From Edaphobacter flagellatus (GTDB lineage Bacteria; Acidobacteriota; Terriglobia; Terriglobales; Acidobacteriaceae), in assembly GCF_025264665.1 (NCBI RefSeq), contig NZ_CP073697.1, forward strand, positions 2,294,001-2,358,000: DNA of 64,000 nucleotides, given 5' to 3'. The first letter of the stretch is position 1, and every line of letters starts with the position of its first letter. The notes under the pieces were generated by a model that worked only from the letters and a program-made list of their open reading frames with translations, made no database searches and was not told the origin of the DNA. Both the position numbers and the translations under genes were made by a program. Of the stretch, positions 61,710-64,000 are shown piece by piece.

Positions 61710-62729
61710 CTAACGCTGTTGCTGGGCCTTACGGTAAGCCTGCACATTCTCATTATGCCCTTTGAGCGTGGCGGCGAAGCGGCTGTGGCCTGCGGCGTCG
61801 GAGACGAAGTAAAGATAGTCGGTCTGGGCCGGGGAGATGGCGGCGTGAAAGGCGGCCATGCCGGGGTTGCAGATGGGGCCCGGAGGCAGGCCGGTGTGCA
61901 CGTACGTGTTGTAGGGCGAGAGGGATTTGAGATCGGTGGCGTAGATGGTTCCGCGCCAGCGATTGTCGAGCAGGGCGGCGTAGATGACGGTGGGGTCGGT
62001 GGCGAGGGGGATCTTTTTGTCGAGCCGGTTGACGAAGACCCCAGCCACGAGGGGTCGCTCGCTGTCCTGCGAGACCTCTTTTTCAATCAGGGAGGCCATG
62101 ATGACGGTGCGGTTCGCCTCGGGCCCCTCGAGATGGAGCTGCTGGGCGGCCTGGCGGAAGCGCCGGACCATGGCGGTGAGGATGGTCAGCGGCTGGGTGT
62201 GACGGGCGAAGTGGTACGTGTCGGGGAAGAGATAGCCTTCGAGCGAGGCGGGACGGGTGGCGGGGTCGGTCCAATCGGCGATCAGCTCGGTGTGCTGGCG
62301 TTCGGCGGCCAGGAAGGTGTCGCGGTCGCCGAGTCCGGCGTTCTGGACGGCCTGGGCGATGTCGAAGATGTTGTAGCCCTCGGGAATGGTGAGGCCGAGG
62401 GTGAAGATGTCGCCCTTGACGATGCGGCGATAGACCTCGGTCATGGGCGCAGGGTGATCGAAGCGGTACTCGCCTGCTTTGAGGGTGCCTGCTTCGTGGA
62501 GGCGGAGCAGCTCGAAGCCGTAGCGGGAGCGGATGACGCCGGCGCGCTCAAGCTGCGTAGCCATCTGCTCGGTGGAGGTGTGCGGCGGAATCTCGACGAA
62601 TGTTTCAGAAGCGGGGCCGAAGGGCGTGGTGACGAGCCAGTACGCGCCGCCTAAAGCGACGAGCACGAGAAGCAACAGCGTTACAAAAAACTTCAAAGAC
62701 CCTCCGGTACCGGGATGCGATGCATCCAC
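61710..62729 (-). CDS. mltG: Endolytic murein transglycosylase MltG
   Basis: A 339-residue inner-membrane enzyme that cleaves nascent glycan strands and sets their length. One transmembrane helix (about 14-33) is followed by a LysM-like domain (about 44-110) and the YceG catalytic domain. The catalytic glutamate is E216 in ASLIEKEVS; other markers are LEGYLFPDTYHF, PLATDPTVIYAA, YNTYVHTGLPPGPICNPG. GTG 62729 gives this length but has no ribosome binding site. An in-frame TTG at 62696 has GGAGGG just upstream and would start MKFFVTLLLL. It follows the S9 peptidase gene after ten bases, so the two probably share a transcript. Confidence 0.93.
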   Translation of the reverse strand: MDASHPGTGGSLKFFVTLLLLVLVALGGAYWLVTTPFGPASETFVEIPPHTSTEQMATQLERAGVIRSRYGFELLRLHEAGTLKAGEYRFDHPAPMTEVYRRIVKGDIFTLGLTIPEGYNIFDIAQAVQNAGLGDRDTFLAAERQHTELIADWTDPATRPASLEGYLFPDTYHFARHTQPLTILTAMVRRFRQAAQQLHLEGPEANRTVIMASLIEKEVSQDSERPLVAGVFVNRLDKKIPLATDPTVIYAALLDNRWRGTIYATDLKSLSPYNTYVHTGLPPGPICNPGMAAFHAAISPAQTDYLYFVSDAAGHSRFAATLKGHNENVQAYRKAQQQR

Positions 62730-62739
62730 CCATGCATTG

Positions 62740-64000
62740 CTATTTGCCTGTCGGGGCAGGCGTATTCATCGTCACCGCGCCCGAGACTGTCTTTGGATCG
62801 ACGGTGATTTCCTTGAGCTTTGCAGCCACATCAGCAGGCACATCTTTTTGATAACGTCCGCCGAGATAGGTTGCGAAGAACTCCTCCATCTTGGTGACCA
62901 TGGCGAGATTGTTGATGGGGCGCGCGAAGCCGTGGCCTTCGTCGGGAGCGACGAGATATTCGACAGGCTTGCCATTATCGCGTACGGCAGCGACGATCTG
63001 GTTGCTTTCGCGGATGTTGACGCGCGGATCGTTTTTGCCCTGCACGACAACGAGCGGCGTGACGATCTGTTTGGCCTTCGTCAGCGGCGACTCGGCGATC
63101 AGGAGCTGGCGGCCTTCGAGCGTGAGCGGATCGGCCATGCGTGTATACATCTGTTTGCGTGCTGCCTCCCAGTACGGCGGAATCGCATCGAGCAGCGTAA
63201 TCAGATTGGATGGCGCAACGATGGCAAAGGCTGCCGCGTAGACATCGGGCGTGAATGCGACCCCGGCGAGGGTCGCGTAGCCGCCGTACGATCCGCCTGC
63301 GATGCCGATGCGCCTGGGGTCGGCCGTGCCGTCGGCGATCAGAGCCTTCGCGCCCCAGGTGAGGTCGTCCTGCATCTTGCGGCCCCATTCGCCGTTGCCT
63401 GCATTGAGGAACTTCTTACCGTAGCCGGTCGAGGCGCGGAAGTTCGGCTGCAGCACGGCGTAGCCGCGATTGGCGAGGAATTGCGCGAGGGTATCGTAGC
63501 CCCACGAGTCGCGCCCCCAGGGGCCGCCATGCGGGAGCACGATTAACGCGAGGTTCTTCGCAGGCAGCCCCTTCGGCAGCGTGAGGTAGCCGGGAATCTC
63601 GAGTCCGTCGGAGGATTTGAAGTGATAGGGCTTCCGCTCGGACAGAGAGGCGCGTGGAAGCTCTTCGCGGATGCGGTACTGCAGCGTGAGCGTCTTTGCC
63701 TTGCGGTCCCACAGATAGGTTTCGCCGGGTTCGGTGTCGCTGAAGGCGTTCAGAATCCACAGGCTCTCGTCCTGCGAAGGCGAGCCGAGGCCGATCTCTT
63801 TGCCCGGCAGCTGCGACTCAAGCCAGCGGAAGTCCTTCTCGAATGCCTTGTCGTGGAAGTAGCGACGGAAGCGGTCGTCCTGATAGGTGGTGTAGAGAAT
63901 GCGATGGTCTACCTGCGAGGTGGAGATGCCCTGCAGATCGACGCGGCCCTCGGGGTCGCTTTCCATCTTCGTCGTCGCTCCCGTCACGGGGTCGAGCGAT
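62740..64000 (-). CDS. S9 family (prolyl oligopeptidase-type) serine peptidase, N-terminus beyond window
   Basis: The C-terminal 420 residues of an acylaminoacyl-peptidase/prolyl-oligopeptidase-like enzyme. The visible part begins in the last propeller blades and contains the alpha/beta-hydrolase domain. Its catalytic Ser is in GGSYGGYATL, Asp in VVQGKNDPRVN and His in APDEGHGFARP. HGGPWGRDSWGYD is the oxyanion-strand segment. The frame continues to base 64000 without a stop, and the preceding codons read LDPVTGATTK, so an apparent GTG start at 63987 is internal. Secretion cannot be judged without the N-terminus. It is upstream of mltG by ten bases. Confidence 0.92.
   Translation of the reverse strand, partial: SLDPVTGATTKMESDPEGRVDLQGISTSQVDHRILYTTYQDDRFRRYFHDKAFEKDFRWLESQLPGKEIGLGSPSQDESLWILNAFSDTEPGETYLWDRKAKTLTLQYRIREELPRASLSERKPYHFKSSDGLEIPGYLTLPKGLPAKNLALIVLPHGGPWGRDSWGYDTLAQFLANRGYAVLQPNFRASTGYGKKFLNAGNGEWGRKMQDDLTWGAKALIADGTADPRRIGIAGGSYGGYATLAGVAFTPDVYAAAFAIVAPSNLITLLDAIPPYWEAARKQMYTRMADPLTLEGRQLLIAESPLTKAKQIVTPLVVVQGKNDPRVNIRESNQIVAAVRDNGKPVEYLVAPDEGHGFARPINNLAMVTKMEEFFATYLGGRYQKDVPADVAAKLKEITVDPKTVSGAVTMNTPAPTGK

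Noticed and set aside
1..64000. tRNA, rRNA, CRISPR or prophage loci
   Set aside because: No cloverleaf with a typical T-loop sequence, no regularly spaced repeats, and no phage structural or integrase-like proteins were found on either strand by eye.

Overview
The window looks like a chromosomal segment of an Acidobacteriota, most likely class Terriglobia, family Acidobacteriaceae (relatives of Granulicella, Terriglobus and Edaphobacter). The pointers are a PadR regulator coupled to a large 'ADOP' type ABC permease, Oar-like TonB-dependent receptors with a carboxypeptidase-regulatory N-terminus, many Tat-exported enzymes, high GC, and short dispersed repeats between genes. This is inference from family knowledge; there is no rRNA or other phylogenetic marker that settles the genus. 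I saw no tRNA, rRNA, CRISPR array, prophage or intact insertion sequence.

Layout. 1-5.8 kb: the N-terminal part of a LigD-type primase/polymerase (NHEJ), a secreted DUF4139 protein and a secreted M28 metallopeptidase. 5.8-8.3 kb: an intergenic repeat followed by a two-gene unit encoding a Tat-exported RidA and a Tat-exported SelA/DgaE-like PLP enzyme. 8.4-19.5 kb: unknown genes, a TonB-type receptor, a TetR regulator overlapping an Lnt-like nitrilase-fold acyltransferase, a VOC protein, a DUF1275 protein, thioredoxin 2, and the PadR/ADOP pair. 19.5-25.3 kb: a secreted TPR protein, a Tat-exported GH29 fucosidase and two secreted unknowns. 25.3-35.5 kb: a second repeat copy, an Oar-like receptor, an endonuclease III-like glycosylase, an isoaspartyl peptidase, and a TonB receptor downstream of a class A acid phosphatase. 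35.2-40.1 kb: two paralogous FemAB/GNAT-like acyltransferases flanking ruvX, greA and a CDP-alcohol phosphatidyltransferase. 40.1-46.2 kb: hexose-6-phosphate mutarotase, secreted acetamidase-like protein, MscS channel, alpha/beta hydrolase, sulfatase. 46.2-50.6 kb: housekeeping genes mnmG, msrA and dnaB. 50.6-55.2 kb: another repeat copy, a VOC/WYL-regulator module, an SGNH lipoprotein and alr. 55.2-64 kb: a small inverted-repeat element, a CPA1 antiporter, a Gfo/Idh oxidoreductase with a coupled small ORF, a DHA2 exporter facing an AraC regulator, a DUF4292 lipoprotein, mltG and the C-terminal part of an S9 peptidase.

Much of the window serves the cell envelope: outer-membrane receptors, exported hydrolases, lipoproteins, glycan-strand processing (mltG), D-alanine supply (alr) and phospholipid head-group chemistry. 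The points most worth a second look are (i) the exported PLP enzyme/RidA pair, (ii) a dispersed non-coding element that starts directly after the stop codons of dnaB and the SelA-like gene and carries a conserved 20-base box, an AT-rich segment and a terminator hairpin, with a diverged third copy, (iii) the duplicated FemAB-like genes with a shared leader, (iv) a TetR-controlled Lnt-like enzyme with an unusual cysteine motif, and (v) an MsrA gene with two well-equipped in-frame starts.
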